This document shows, piece by piece, positions 43,585 through 54,813 of a stretch of DNA of 64,000 nucleotides. The notes below the pieces were generated by a model. It saw only the letters and a program-made list of their open reading frames with translations, searched no databases and was not told where the DNA came from. Each line of letters starts with the position of its first letter. Position 1 is the stretch's first letter. Source of the DNA: Agarophyton chilense (taxonomy: Eukaryota > Rhodophyta > Florideophyceae > Gracilariales > Gracilariaceae); NCBI GenBank assembly GCA_030374765.1, contig JARGXX010000006.1, forward strand, positions 434,001 to 498,000, read 5' to 3'. The translations under genes and the position numbers were made by a program.

Positions 43585-44150
43585 GGCCCTTTCTTGGTAC
43601 TCGGCGTGTAGTTGTCTCGTGATGATACTGCAGAGGGGTTTGTCCGATCTGGTGTCATTGTACTAGGCGAATGCCGCGTGTCACAGGATGCATTGACGGA
43701 GGCGTGGGGAGTTGTCGTCCCTCACGCTGCGCAAGATGCACATGCTGCTGTCATTCATGAAGTGATTAGTCAAGCACTTCATGACGCAAAGCTATGCGAA
43801 ACAGATTTACACGCCGTCGCAGCCACTGTGGGACCCAGATCGGAATTTTGTCTCCGCGCTCGGTATCGAGTAGCCCGGCAAATAAGGCAGCGGCATAATA
43901 AAATATTTTTTAGTGCTCAATCATCTTGAGACACATTTGCTTGTTGCACGGCTCGAGTCGCACACGCCTTTTCCGTTTCTTATGCTGCTTGTGCCAGACT
44001 TGGACCCCCTCAAATTAGCGCCGATCCAGTATTTTTCCCACCAGCTCGGATGAAAAGATGCGGTTAGAGAAAGCAATACAGAGGGTGTGCAAAGTGTGAT
44101 CGTAGACCTTTCTACCCGACGAAAACGCATCCAGATCACGAACCCGAAAA
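43585..44150 (+). pseudogene. 5' fragment of a tRNA N6-threonylcarbamoyl-adenosine transferase gene (TsaD/Qri7/OSGEPL1 type)
   Basis: The family adds threonylcarbamoyl to A37 of ANN-reading tRNAs. The first block (43588-43900) starts 'VLGV', then a stop (TAG 43609-43611) exactly where the family has Glu in its 'GIE(T/S)SCDDT' start, and 'LSRDDTAEGFV' keeps the DDT. It continues 'LGECRVSQDALTEAWGVVVP', 'AAQDAHAAVIHEVISQAL' and 'DLHAVAATVGP', all in family order. After a frameshift near 43905 comes 'NHLETHLLVARLES', matching the metal-binding H-x3-H helix, and 'FPFLMLLV', where the SGGH that should follow is lost. A TGA at about 44049 and further decay follow. Only the N-terminal half of the protein is represented, so this is a captured fragment. 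The conserved VVP and AAQDAH wording suggests the organellar type. Confidence 0.85.
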
Positions 44151-44354
44151 AGTGATTCGTTTGGACGTGAAGAGGACGTCGGGCAGCGTTCATTCCCTTT
44201 GTCTGCGCGTGTTTCTGTTAGCAACCGTCGGCGAGAGATTGAACAAGCCCTTGAGCCCTATCGAAGGGCTAAGTAGTCAACGGGTGTTCATTTACGTTGT
44301 CAGCAAGCCATGCTTTTCGTGATCGTCTGCGAGAGGTTTCGTGGCGCTTATCGA

Positions 44355-44926
44355 AAGGTTCACGTGATGCGGCGCAAAAACGCAAATGCAGAGAACTGGA
44401 GGCTCCTTCGGAGTACTCGGAAACCCAACCCCCCTGTTACGGCTTCTAGCAAGAACGAAGCGATGCCTACCACGTTCAGGGGTGCAACGCGGGCGAAGAA
44501 GGTAGGAACCCCGCCATGGAAACCGAAACCTGACGAACGGGTGACTCTGTTGGTGACCACGCCGAATGGTGAGAAGAAAGTCGTTGGGGAGGCATTTGTG
44601 AGGGGTACGATTGATGCAACGGGGGGGCTTTCGGGAGATTTGGTGAGAAAGTTGCATTGTCACGAACTTGTCGGGAAGGCGAAGGAAGAATTCGTTATGG
44701 TATGGAAGGTGTTGATTCAGGATGAGAGAAGATTGGATTACCCTTGTCTATTCAAAACTACAGATACCGTTCCGAACAGTCTGGGAGATATGGAGAGCAA
44801 CTCTTTCTATTGCTGGGACGTGAACATGATGAAACGGTATGGTGGCGAAGCGGCTACTCTTCCACTGAAACTGTCCTCCGCTCCATATGTACCTCCATTC
44901 AAGAAACCCTCCGCTATGACGGTGAA
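44355..44926 (+). repeat. Right arm of the large inverted repeat
   Basis: Matches the reverse complement of 42770-43350. Differences include single substitutions such as AAGAAC/AAAAAC soon after the ATG; the coding frame is kept in both arms. Confidence 0.9.
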
Positions 44927-45068
44927 GAAAAAGGAGCAGGAAGGGCCTTCGCCGTCTGCGACGGAAGGTACGGTGAGCCAGGTGGTAAGGAGGAACGAAA
45001 GAAACCCGGGAGGTCCGGTAACTCGTAATCGGGACGTTCACGACATTCGAACCTTAGTTATTGAGTAA
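44366..45068 (+). CDS. N-terminal block of gene D/gene X, 233 codons
   Basis: Opens at the ATG at 44366 ('MRRKNANAENW') and stays open to 45068. The first 185 or so residues are nearly identical to the start of gene D on the other strand: a basic N-terminus, 'VTLLVTTPNGEKKVVGEAFV', 'GDLVRKLHCHELVGKAKEE', and 'MESNSFYCWDVNMMKRYGGE'. The last 45 residues are unrelated and low-complexity. No known domain; the compact beta-rich 'RVTLLVTTPNGEKKV' part could be a small fold. It may have been the start of gene X in element B, now cut off by stops between 45069 and 45413. Confidence 0.55.
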
Positions 45069-45413
45069 GAGGATGGGATCGAGAGAGAAGCGAAGAGGCG
45101 ACGGTTCAGTTGTTCCCATAGTTCTAACTTCCATTGAAAAGGAGATTGAAGTGAGGCAGAGGGGAATGGTTCAGGAATGAATGAGGTACGCAGAGGCACT
45201 GCTGTCTCAAAGAAACACATCTTTGACGAAGTAAAAAACGAAATACTTCCATGTGGCGGTGACAGTGGGAGACGGAAGAAGGGCCGAATTCGTTTTTAAA
45301 GGGCCGTACCAAGCTTGATCGGGGAGGAACGTGTAAGGACGGAGTCTAATGGAAAATGAGCCGTTCTTGGAAGGAAAGGAGTATAGATTTGTAAAGTCCG
45401 GGCAAGCAGGTCA

Positions 45414-47211
45414 ATGCAACGGTCTTCTTATCGGCAGACTCCGGATCATGCAGTGAGGAGTGTCGAATGTGGGGACACTCAGGTGTCAAACAACCGAGTG
45501 GGCGTGAAACGACCTCCAAGAAAGCAGAGTGTGATGGAGTGGAGGAAGGGAGGGGAGGTTGGGAAAGGAGAGGGACTCTGGGAAAGTGGTGCGGATGAGA
45601 AGAAAGAGGACAAGTTTGCAATTCGCCCGGGGAAGAAAGGTGAACACAAGGTGATGAAGTATAGAGAAACGAAGTTTATGGGGTGGAATCAGCTGTTGGC
45701 CAAGCAGTAAGACATGAAGGGGGAGCTGAGAAGGGCAAGGGGTGACAACACCAGTTTGCAACTAAGCTTGACACTCGCACACAAAGAGGTGAAGAAGCTG
45801 GAGGGCGAAGTTATGAATATAGACGGGCTGCTGACGTCATTGCAAGAGAGTCTTCGTGGTCGACCAGGACAATTGGGTGGCGAAGAAGGGAAGGGGTGTC
45901 GGAAGCGGTATTGAATTGAAGTGGACATGCGATTTAATGGAGTAGCCTCGAGAGTATACGAGATCATATTGCGTTATGCGAAGCAGGAGACGAGTGAGTT
46001 GTGCTTCGGAAGGAAGGAACCGGAGCAAAACTGGTCCAACCGGGCAGAAGAAGTGAGAACGGGAAGGAATCAGATTATTCTGATTATAAATGAAAAGGAG
46101 ATGGTGCATTTGCATTCTGTGGAGCTGGCAATAGGAAGAAATTCGTGGAGACCGAAGGCCTACACTCCGTCTTTTCAGAAGGGGAGTGATGAGATGTTGT
46201 TGCATGTGGTGCAGATGGAGGTGGAGAATCCAATATGGAGAAAAACTGCGGGGATGTGGATGAAAAGCAGTTTGAAGAGGAGTTGAGGAGGGATACGTGT
46301 TTGAGGAGGGGGATGAAACAGGCTCTCAGTGATTCTGTGGGGGTGCGGAAAAGAAATGCGAGGGATAGGTTATTTTTGGGTCTGGGGTACACTGTACTTG
46401 CCAGAAAATCTCTTAACGGGGATGATGAAGAACTGAATGTGTTGTAAGAGGAGCAGAAGATGGAGGCTCGGGAGATGTTGTTGCCGAAAGACCCGAATGG
46501 GGAGCCCTTCATATCTGCGTGGAGGTTGGACAAGCTGGAGAACCTATGTTTTTCACGGTACCATGTGACCACGACAAAGCATGTGGATGAACCTGATGAC
46601 TTGTACTTCAAGAACGGATTGAGTGTGGAGGTGTTGAGAGAGTTGGTGGGGTACGATGTGGAGCAACCGTGGAGGGTAGGGGAGACACAGTACGTGGGTG
46701 GAAGCGTGATGCATCTGCCCCGCTTGGATGCGTGGATTGCATTTGTGGTAGAGGCGTTGGATGAGGAGATGGATAGAGGAAGGAAGCGACAGATGGTGTT
46801 TACGAAACTGTATGCAAAGCATCTGCCGGTTGCTTTGGAGGATATAATACGGACAGCGAGAAGGAAGGTGGAAGAGAAGTACGGAGAGGAGCTTGTGAAC
46901 CATGGTGTGAAGGATGAGGACCCGGCTGAATTGCTGGGAAATGAGGAACGTGAAGGGACCGTTGCGTTTTGGATGCTTTCGAACCAACTGGTCTATCTGG
47001 GTGTTCGGTAGGAGGTGTTTCTGGAGGAGATGACGACTTTTCTCGGGTAAGTATTTGATTGCTACGTCGGACGTTGTACACCTGAAGAACGCAAGTTTAG
47101 GGAGTGGCTAGCGGATGAGAAAGAAATGTGGGAGGCGAAAGAGGATGTGGAGGAGAGAAAGGCGGAGGGGGCGGAAGGTGGAGGTGAACAATATATTGTT
47201 GATGAGAGATA
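45414..47211 (+). pseudogene. Gene X of transposon B, broken
   Basis: The homologue of gene X in transposon A. One frame (45414-46286) has stops at 45708 (TAA) and 45912 (TGA): a basic N-terminal part, a coiled coil ('LSLTLAHKEVKKLEGEVMNI') and a folded block ('VYEIILRYAKQETSELCFGR', then 'AYTPSFQKG', matching 'AYTPSFKGE' of A). After a frameshift near 46240 a second frame runs 46235-47011 with one TAA at 46445: 'DTCLRRGMKQALSDSVGV', 'FISAWRLDKLENLCFS', 'MHLPRLDAWIAFVVEALDEE'. It ends after 'CYVGRCTPEERKF' in a Glu-rich tail. Convergent with the transposase, as in A. That both copies keep the same order argues that gene X belongs to the element. Confidence 0.7.
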
Positions 47212-50200
47212 ACTTTATTATCAAGAGATGGGTGTAATTTTCTTAAGGTTGATTCTTTTGTAGAGAAACAAGCTCTCGCTCGTGGGTCGCGGTAGAATTT
47301 GTTGATATAGAAGCGATGTTGACGCCATGGGAGGGGCGAGAAGAAAGGGCGTGCTGGGTAGTTCTGGCGAACCAGATGGAGGGAATTGAGGATTGCGGAG
47401 AGGGGAACGAGACCGAACCAGGGTTCGACATAGGAGCCAGAGCGTTGGAATCTGTTTCCAGCGGAGAGGATGGTGTGGTCCTGTTTATCGTCTGTTGCCT
47501 AACGGAGGGTGATGCACTTTAGGATTTCATCCACGTGATCGAGGGGAGTTGTGAGTTCGAAGAAGCGGACGAAAGCGTATTCGCGTTCGTCAGGATCTTC
47601 ATCTTTTTTAGGAAAGCGAAGAAGGGCGAGGAGCTTGCAGACCCAAACAGTGGGGAACTTGCAGTTAGGTGGTGGAGTACTGGAGGCGAGAATGTGAGAG
47701 AACTATAGAAGTTTGGAAGGACCGAAGGCGGAGTTTGCAAATATGCGCTGTGTGACGGGGACTGGTGGTTCTCTGAAGCGGATGCAGTTGAATGTTTGGT
47801 CGATGTATTGTAAGGCGGCGGTGAACCCGCTGTGGATGAAGGCGGAGTTGACGAGGGAGAAGGTAAGAGAGCAGAGAAACAGGGAAGAGAAAGAGAGTCC
47901 AAGAGCTTCGAGGCACAGGTCGTGAAAGGGTGAAATAGCGTCGCGTGAGATTTGAGTGATGAAAGAAAGGGTGGAATAGGTGAAGATGTTTGAGAGAGTG
48001 GCATTGGAGCAGTTTTTGTTTGCACGGAGATACTTATTTGCAGTGATGATGTCGCAGAAGAGTATGGTGCTACCGTCGCGGACCATGGAAAACCGTCGAG
48101 CACGACGGATGGAGGAGTCTAAGGAGGAGGAAATGGAATGGGGTATGGCGGTTGAGTTTCGGAAGCCTTATGTGAGTTGGATTGCATCCACTATTTCTCT
48201 ATGAGCGGTTGGAGATCTTCGGGACGTGCGTCGATAGTGGTTTTTGAAGAGAAAGTGTGCGTGTTCGTAGATGCCGGCGTCAGTGAATTGAAGACCTCCG
48301 TGTAGATCAATGTCAGCAATGATGTGGTCAAGAAAGCGGAACTTGGTTGTTCCGAAGTGAGAAGCTTAGAAAAGGGCGAGGACGAAGACGCAGAGAGACT
48401 TAAAGTGCTTGATGAGTTCTTGAAGGGCGCGAAGTCGTTGGTATCTCCATTCTGAGGTGGTGTCGTGGTGGAGAGCGGCGGTTAGGAGGTCTGCGTATGC
48501 CGTTAAGATGGAGGTGATGGGAGCCGTGTCAACTTTACCGCAGCTACTGTCGAAGAAGGCACCTACGAAGGGGAAGACCATGTCTACAGCGCGGTAGTCT
48601 TTTGCCTCGAGCATGCCTTTGATGCCGTCCGTTTTGAAGAACCCATTTAAGGATGTACCCTTGTCGGGTGTGGAGAAGTCTATGTGCAGTTTGTGTGCGC
48701 AGAAGTTGGCTTCGATATCTGCGAGGATGTTGTTTGCGAGGGTGAGAAGGGAGCTTCGGATGGATTTGAAGGATTTCGAGAAATCGTTGGAGGACACTAC
48801 AGTGGTGAGAAGGCCATCGGACTTCAAGCGTTCGATGATTGACAGTTTGACGAGTGTGGAGACACCGAGATGGAAGTTGTGAGGGGGTTCGAAGGAGAAG
48901 ATAGATGAAAGGGTTAGGAGTTGGGATATGTTAAGAAGGGGGTTTGTTTCGAAGAAGGAGTGGTACGCGAAGAGAGAGTTTGTGTGGAGGAGAGATGCTG
49001 CGTGGTCTCTGAGAGTTCTTGGTACTCGCGGTCGGCGAATTTTTTCAGCGTCGTTGGCATCCTTAGGAAGAGCTTCGTGTGCGGATCTGGTGTGACGGGT
49101 GTGGGAAACGGTTCGAGGGGATAGAAAAGTGAGGTGGAGGTTGAGGTCGGAGCGAGATGTTAGGCATCTGTGGCAGGGCTTGGATGGGTTTGTGCCGTGT
49201 GGGATGGCGAGGATGTCTTTTGCTTCTGGGATGTCTTCAGAATAGTTTGGGATGACTGGGTGGAACTGTCGGATGACCTGGTCTTCATCACGAAAAGGGA
49301 AACCCTTGAGGGAGACTGCAGCGAGGGGTTCGAGGATGGTTTGTAGAGATTCTTGGATGAGTTCCATTCGGGTGGTGCGGCGGATGGCTGAAGAAAGAGG
49401 GTGGCCGTCGATGGAATCCTCGTCGGATGGAAAATAAGGGGCGTCGAACGAGGTGGGGAATGAGCCGAGGAGGGTGTACTTGCGGGAGATGCAATGGCGG
49501 CGGAAGGAGTGTGAAAAGTTGGGGAGGGTGATGTGAAGGGGGTAGGAGGTGATAGAGGAGCTTTTCAGGGAAGTGGACGACTTGTTCGAATAGAGCTGAA
49601 TGAAGCCGATGAAAGATTCCATGCCAGTGATTTCCGCGTTGTGCCAAATAACATCTGGGTCCCGAGAGTAGAGAATTTCGTGTTTGAGGTCCGGGTAGGT
49701 GGACATATGTGCCAAGTTTTGAAACCATGGGATGATCATGAGCAGTAGAACGCTCTGAAGAACACTGTCTGACGGGGTGAAAGAAAGTGTTAGCGCGAGT
49801 GGCGTAGCGGAGTTTCCGGAAAAGGACATCGACGAGGTTTTTGAGGTAGAGAGTTGCAGTGATGTTTGAGAGATTGTGACAAACGGTTGTGGATTTGAAG
49901 CCGATGAAGCCGACAGTGTCCCGGAAGAGTTTGGAACGGAGTTGAAGGCAGTGAAACACGGAGGTTACATGTTGGATGATTGTTTGGGAGTAATAGGGGT
50001 CCTTGAGGAGGGTGATGAGTTCGCCGGCTTTGCGTTTGCCGAGCTTGGTGGCGATGAATGAGATGTAGGAGGTGATGGGATGGAGCTTCACAAGTGGGTG
50101 AGGGCTGGGAGAAGGGGAGCTGAGGGAAGCGTGGAGAATATGGGCGGCGTCTGCAGAGCGTATGGCCAGAACGAGCTGGCTGGAATGGTAGTCGTCCTCT

Positions 50201-50577
50201 TCTACCAGCGGGACGTTGTTGGAAAGGCGGTTTGAGATGCGGACGGAGCGGGTGTTTGCGGTCTGGACGCGTGGGCGCTTCGGGCGCGGTGGGAATTGAG
50301 TGCCATCCTTGGGGGTGGTGGCGAGGAAGGGGTTGCAGGTGGTGCGGTAGCGACACCGGCGCCGGTATTCGACAAGGGAGGTGTGGCCTTTTGTCTGGAA
50401 GGTGGACCTTGGAAAGTGACAAGGCTGTATGGCGTGAAGGGTGCCTGCTCGTGATCTCGGAACGTAAATCGAGGAGGTGAAAAAAAGGTAGCACGAGGTG
50501 AAAGGTGGAGGAAATAAACCGGCTGGAGGTGGGTAAGATGCAGGAGGGGGACGGTGGGGAGAGTTTAAACTTATCAC
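47212..50577 (-). pseudogene. Transposon B transposase, Plavaka/CACTA-like
   Basis: The longest intact piece is 49829-48366 (487 codons). It contains 'ESFIGFIQLYSNKSSTSL', where the Asp of the A copy (YSDKS) is Asn (codon 49584-49586), then 'PLHITLPNFSHSFRRHCIS', 'LKGFPFRDEDQVIRQFHPVI', the Cys pair 'PCHRC', 'FSFEPPHNFHLGVSTLVKL', and 'LNGFFKTDGIKGMLEAKDYR'. After a shift near 48366 the C-terminal part reads 'FRFLDHIIADIDLHGGLQF' and 'IYEHAHFLFKNHYRRTSRR', the position where Plavaka-type enzymes have Glu-x2-His with a basic tail. A further C-terminal domain extends to about 47250 ('REYAFVRFFELTTPLDHVDE'). The N-terminal part (50577-49830) is in another frame. Missing catalytic Asp plus shifts make it non-functional. 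Confidence 0.78.
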
Positions 50578-50850
50578 GCGTACTCACAAAGTTTAAGTGA
50601 TGCGCCACAGGCACTAACAAGTCGTCCGGCACGACAGACACGGCGCATATGGGGCTTGGAAAGTGGGTTGGAATGAAAATATTCAAAGTTGTATATTTTT
50701 TGAGCGGCGGCGTGTACTTATGTTGAATGTGAGTAGTGGCCGGATGAGCGGTAGTGGGATCTTGAGATCCTGTCATATGATGTCGTCTGGACCTGGTCGA
50801 CCTTCCGCGTTTTCTAGGTGCGTGAGATCCGGCATTGTGTACGTTTCCGC
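50578..50850. other. Spacer 5' of the transposon B transposase
   Basis: No recognised gene; the expected location of transposase promoter and subterminal repeats, which I could not define. Confidence 0.35.
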
Positions 50851-51290
50851 GTGCGTTTCACAATTGCTGAATCTGTTTCTATTTGTGCGCGAGCAGGCGG
50901 AGCACGACCAGGGCGTTAAGTGATGCGGCGTGGGGTTGAGGGTGAGGTGTTGGCCGGCTTGCGATTGGGAGGTACGTGGTCTACGTTGATCCTGTGCGTC
51001 GAATCTGTTACTGGTCATGCGCGAGCGGGCGGGGCGCGAGTAGAGCGATAGGTGTTGCGGCGTGGGGTCGAGGGTGAGGGGGGTTCCCGGCTGGCAATTG
51101 GGAGATACGTGAAGTGCTACGCTGATCCAGTGCGATGGCTCTGTTCCTGGTAATTCACAAGCGAACAGAGCGCCAGTCGAGCCATAGGTGATGTGGCGTG
51201 GAGTGGAGGGGGAGGGGGTGACCGGATTGCGATTGAGGGTACGTGGCGCGCTATGTTGACCTGAGGCGTTAGCTGTCTTTCTGGTTGCGA
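50850..51290. repeat. Tandem repeat, unit about 132-136 bp, 3.2 copies
   Basis: Equivalent points in successive units are at 50873, 51005, 51141 and 51273 (CTGTT/CTGTC followed by pyrimidine-rich sequence), giving spacings near 132, 136 and 132. Each unit includes a GGCGTGG...GAGGGTGAGG core and an ATTGGGAG-type block. On the minus strand a frame (51321-50773) stays open through the repeats, with repeated 'LTLxPTPxHL' segments. Confidence 0.75.
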
Positions 51291-51321
51291 GTGTGGGAAA
51301 ACCTATGTCAGCGGCCCTCAC

Positions 51322-52950
51322 GATGAGGAGGAGGTGAGTTTGCTACTTCATCTGCTTTGGAATATGGACGGAGAGACCTGATATATTTTTGGTTGTTGAC
51401 CAGGAGCGACAGAAAATTGGAATGGGGGAGAAGGATTCGTTGATGTAGAGGTGACTGCGAGTGCCACTGGTGTTCGGTATTGATTTAGGAAGGGGATTTG
51501 AACTTTTGTCGTTTGCTTCTGAGAAGCTACAGAGAGAAAAGATTGGGTGAGAAGGTGACACTCCTCGAATATGTGTTTCAAGCGACTTTCTAAAGAGGTG
51601 AGTGCGACGCTGAAGCAATTTGGTTTGGTTTTTTTATGGAGATCTGACTTGTATTTGTTTATTGTTACGACAGGGCGGCCGACTTTGTATGAATAGAAAA
51701 TGATGGAAGTACGGGTAAGTGCGATTTCAAATTGTATCTGGTATTGGTTAGGGAAGGAAATTTCATTTGCCGTTGTTTGCTGCTGCCAGGGGACAGGGAG
51801 GCAATATTGGACAACAAGTGGGAGAACTGGTTACTGCAGAGATGAGCGTGATGCTAATGTAGTTTGGTTTTGTTTTTAACGGATATCTGACTTTTTTATT
51901 ATTATTATTGATGCGAATAGAGAAGCGTAGGGGCGAAACAACGAGCAGAGGTTTGGAACAAGTAAGTTCGATGCTATGAAAGGCATTTTAAATGAAGCGA
52001 GGAATAGGGTTCTAACTTGTTGTGTCATTTGCGTGCTGTCTATCTAATTATGTAGGGAAATGTGATGGACGAAGAGAAAGGGCTTTTAAAGGTTTTTTTC
52101 GAGTTCTCTAGGGACAGCGTTCCTGCCTGAACCGTCGGTTCCCGGAGAATTGAGGCGCATATCATTTTGCGTCGCGCTTCGCAGGACGCGATGTGAAGCA
52201 CGACGATTGGGCGAAGAGAAGCGATCAGCGATCGGGCGAGGCGCAGCGATCGGCAGTCGGGCGGGCGACAGGACGGGAAACGGGTCTCCGTATATGAAAT
52301 GGGGTCTTCATAATTCACATCCAGGGACCTGCTTCCGGTCGAGTCGCCCGAGCATTTGGAGTGCTGGCGCTATCGCTGTGTTACGCACCCACGATTAGGG
52401 TGAGTAGAGGGTATCAAAGTGAATGGGCGGTGCATTTGAACGGTTCATACTAGCCACGATACCTGTGCGATATGAAAGAACTAGCGCTGGTTAACATTCG
52501 ATATTCCTTTCATTGTCGGTAGAATTCGTGATATAGGATGAATGATTACTAAAAGATATTGCCCAAGTTCCCTTCCATTATTGGTAGTATTCCGATGCTA
52601 TTATGGATGTTTGCTAGTTTTCTACATTCACCTCAACATTCACCTGAAATCGTAATTTGCGCTAGATATTCTAGCATCAAAATTCTGCGAATTTTTTGGA
52701 ATGCTAACCATTGACATTCTAGCTCACCCAAACTAGAAATCTAGTACCCAATAATAGCATTCCGAACACACAGACGATGCAATGGTTATCGCAAGTACTT
52801 GCATGACCGTTCTCCTACAAGATCTGAATCAATTGAAAGATTCTGATAGTCATTGGTATCTAAATCCAAAGCGAGAAGAGTGAGTAAGGATTGAGCGTCA
52901 GTAGAATTTCCTTTTTCCTGAAGTCAGCTATGGTTACTACTGCGATTGCA
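51322..52950. other. Unassigned stretch right of the tandem repeats
   Basis: No gene recognised. Around 52195-52275 there is GC-rich, locally repetitive sequence with several GCGATCGG units. The remainder is AT-rich with short frames. Confidence 0.4.
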
Positions 52951-53036
52951 TGGCCTATCCTAGCCTTTCTACATGTAGCCTTCGATGTAAAAGTTCCTTC
53001 GGCAAAGAAGAGGAATTGTTCAACAACGCAAGATGA

Positions 53037-53670
53037 CTAGCCAATAAACTCCGACGATATCCAGGGATGAACGACGGCAATATTGGCTTTGAGTGTTCTT
53101 CTGACTGACATAAGTACATCTTTTTCCAATAGGTTTGCAAACAGCAATGTAGTTTTGTCAAATCCTATCTCACCCTTGGGCGCAAGGATGACTTTATTTT
53201 TCAAGTTTTCTTGGCCCCAAAGAGCTTTGGCTTTTGTGAGAAGCAACTCTGTCCTCTCTGCTTGCCGCGAAATTCTCTCCGAATCTCCCTGATCAAAGAT
53301 TGCTTCAAGATCATCCCCTGGCTGGTTACGGTGACTTTGTAAAAGAGCACAGAATGATGGGGATAATTCACTCAGTTCTAGAATCCGATTTGCCTCCAGC
53401 TCATGAAAATTGGGTGGGGCATTTTCTATCGCCGTTTGAGGCTGTTTCATTGACTTTAGAACCGGATAAGTGCTTGAAATGAATTTTTTAAGACGTAGCT
53501 TTGCGTAGAGCAGTGCTACAATATTTAGAACAGCAGCAAACTGCTTCCAGTTCTTTATACTTCAACACCATCACTAAATGACCTCGGGAAAGCAATTCAT
53601 CGGTGGTAAAGAAAAGTCGCGGACCAGGATTACTAACTTTGATTCCTCAATGTGTCGACATTTGGACCTT
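53037..53670 (-). pseudogene. Unidentified broken coding sequence
   Basis: A 138-codon frame (53450-53037; 'RILELSELSPSFCALLQSHR', 'AERTELLLTKAKALWGQENL') is mainly helical. Just upstream another frame reads 'PGPRLFFTTDELLSRGHLVM' then 'LKYKELEAVCCCSKYC', also coding-like. Together they suggest an old gene of at least 200 codons split by stops near 53480. No family recognised. Confidence 0.3.
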
Positions 53671-54813
53671 TCGCTGCCATATTACTACTGTTCTAATTCA
53701 AGACACCTGCAGTACGCTACTTATCACTGTAAACGTTTTTTTGGTACCCTCTTCGTACCAATCCTAAACTGCTTACAAGAAATACCAAGAACTGAAGGAC
53801 GCTTCAACCCATTTTTTCTTACGAAATTCACGAGTCTGCCGCTTTTGAGACACTACTGTCACCTTTCTTCCGCCTATTACCTCTTTACAACGTTAAAAGA
53901 CGTTATCAGACTTGAAAAGGTTGTACTACTTTTTGCATTCGTCCTTCGCGGCACCAATTTCTTCATGCAACATACACCTTTCTTCAGTTTCTTCTTCTGA
54001 GATGAAAAAGTTGTTGAGTTTCATGCAAAGGGCTATACTTGTAGAACTGATGTACAATGAGTACTCCAAACCGAATTGAAAAATTCTCCCTCGCGCCACG
54101 AGAAGTTCCAAAAACCTGCTTCAAGTGCGTTCGAAAAGAAGAATGGAAGTAGTTAAACGCATCATCTGAACTGTCACAAATCTGTGAAACTGGAAACAGG
54201 GTTGACAAATCTTACATACATACGTATGCTTCATCCCTAGCGATCCAAAACTCAACTCAGAGCTCTTCATTACTTAAATTCTTACCTAGATTAGAGAGAG
54301 CTTAGTCTAACGAATCGTGATTAGAGTCTACGCAACGCACTGAAACAGAACGGAAACGGTATCGGGCATTAACCAAAGCATGCATAGGCAAGAAATAGTA
54401 GTCCTTACGACAGTAGTACGCTGCAGGTGTTAAAAACGGTTGCGGTTTCTTGATCTTAATCGAGGTTCCGTCTTATGCACCGACACATGCCGAAAATGGG
54501 CTTGGTGGGTTTCTAGAGTTTCCAAACTCTAATGAGAGCCTATGAAGCTCTTCAATATTTTTTGAGAAGCCCGGGGAGCGATAGAGATTGATTGAGTGCT
54601 AAGCTCATATTGCGAAATACCTGATAAAGTGTAGTAGTAGCTTTTTGGAATGTTTTCAAGAGATCCAAATAGCTTGCGCCAGCAGGAATTCGTAGACTCA
54701 GAGCTAGTGGACGACTGAGAGAAATAATATGAAGAAGAGATCTTTGTCCCGTTTTATCGTTTTGACAAACTGGTGGGAAGATAAGTATTAGTAGTATATG
54801 AAAAGCGATATGG
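53671..54813. other. No gene recognised
   Basis: Overlapping frames on both strands (plus 53578-54000, minus 53926-54111 and 53984-54208) are short and mutually exclusive. Nothing else stands out. Confidence 0.4.

Noticed and set aside
38840..52493. CAGTGCTAGTTTC (38840) and the inverted CAGCGCTAGTTCTT (52493) as ends of one 13.6-kb element
   Set aside because: Matching sequence is only about 12 bp, the flanking bases do not form a target duplication, and the span would cut across unrelated units.
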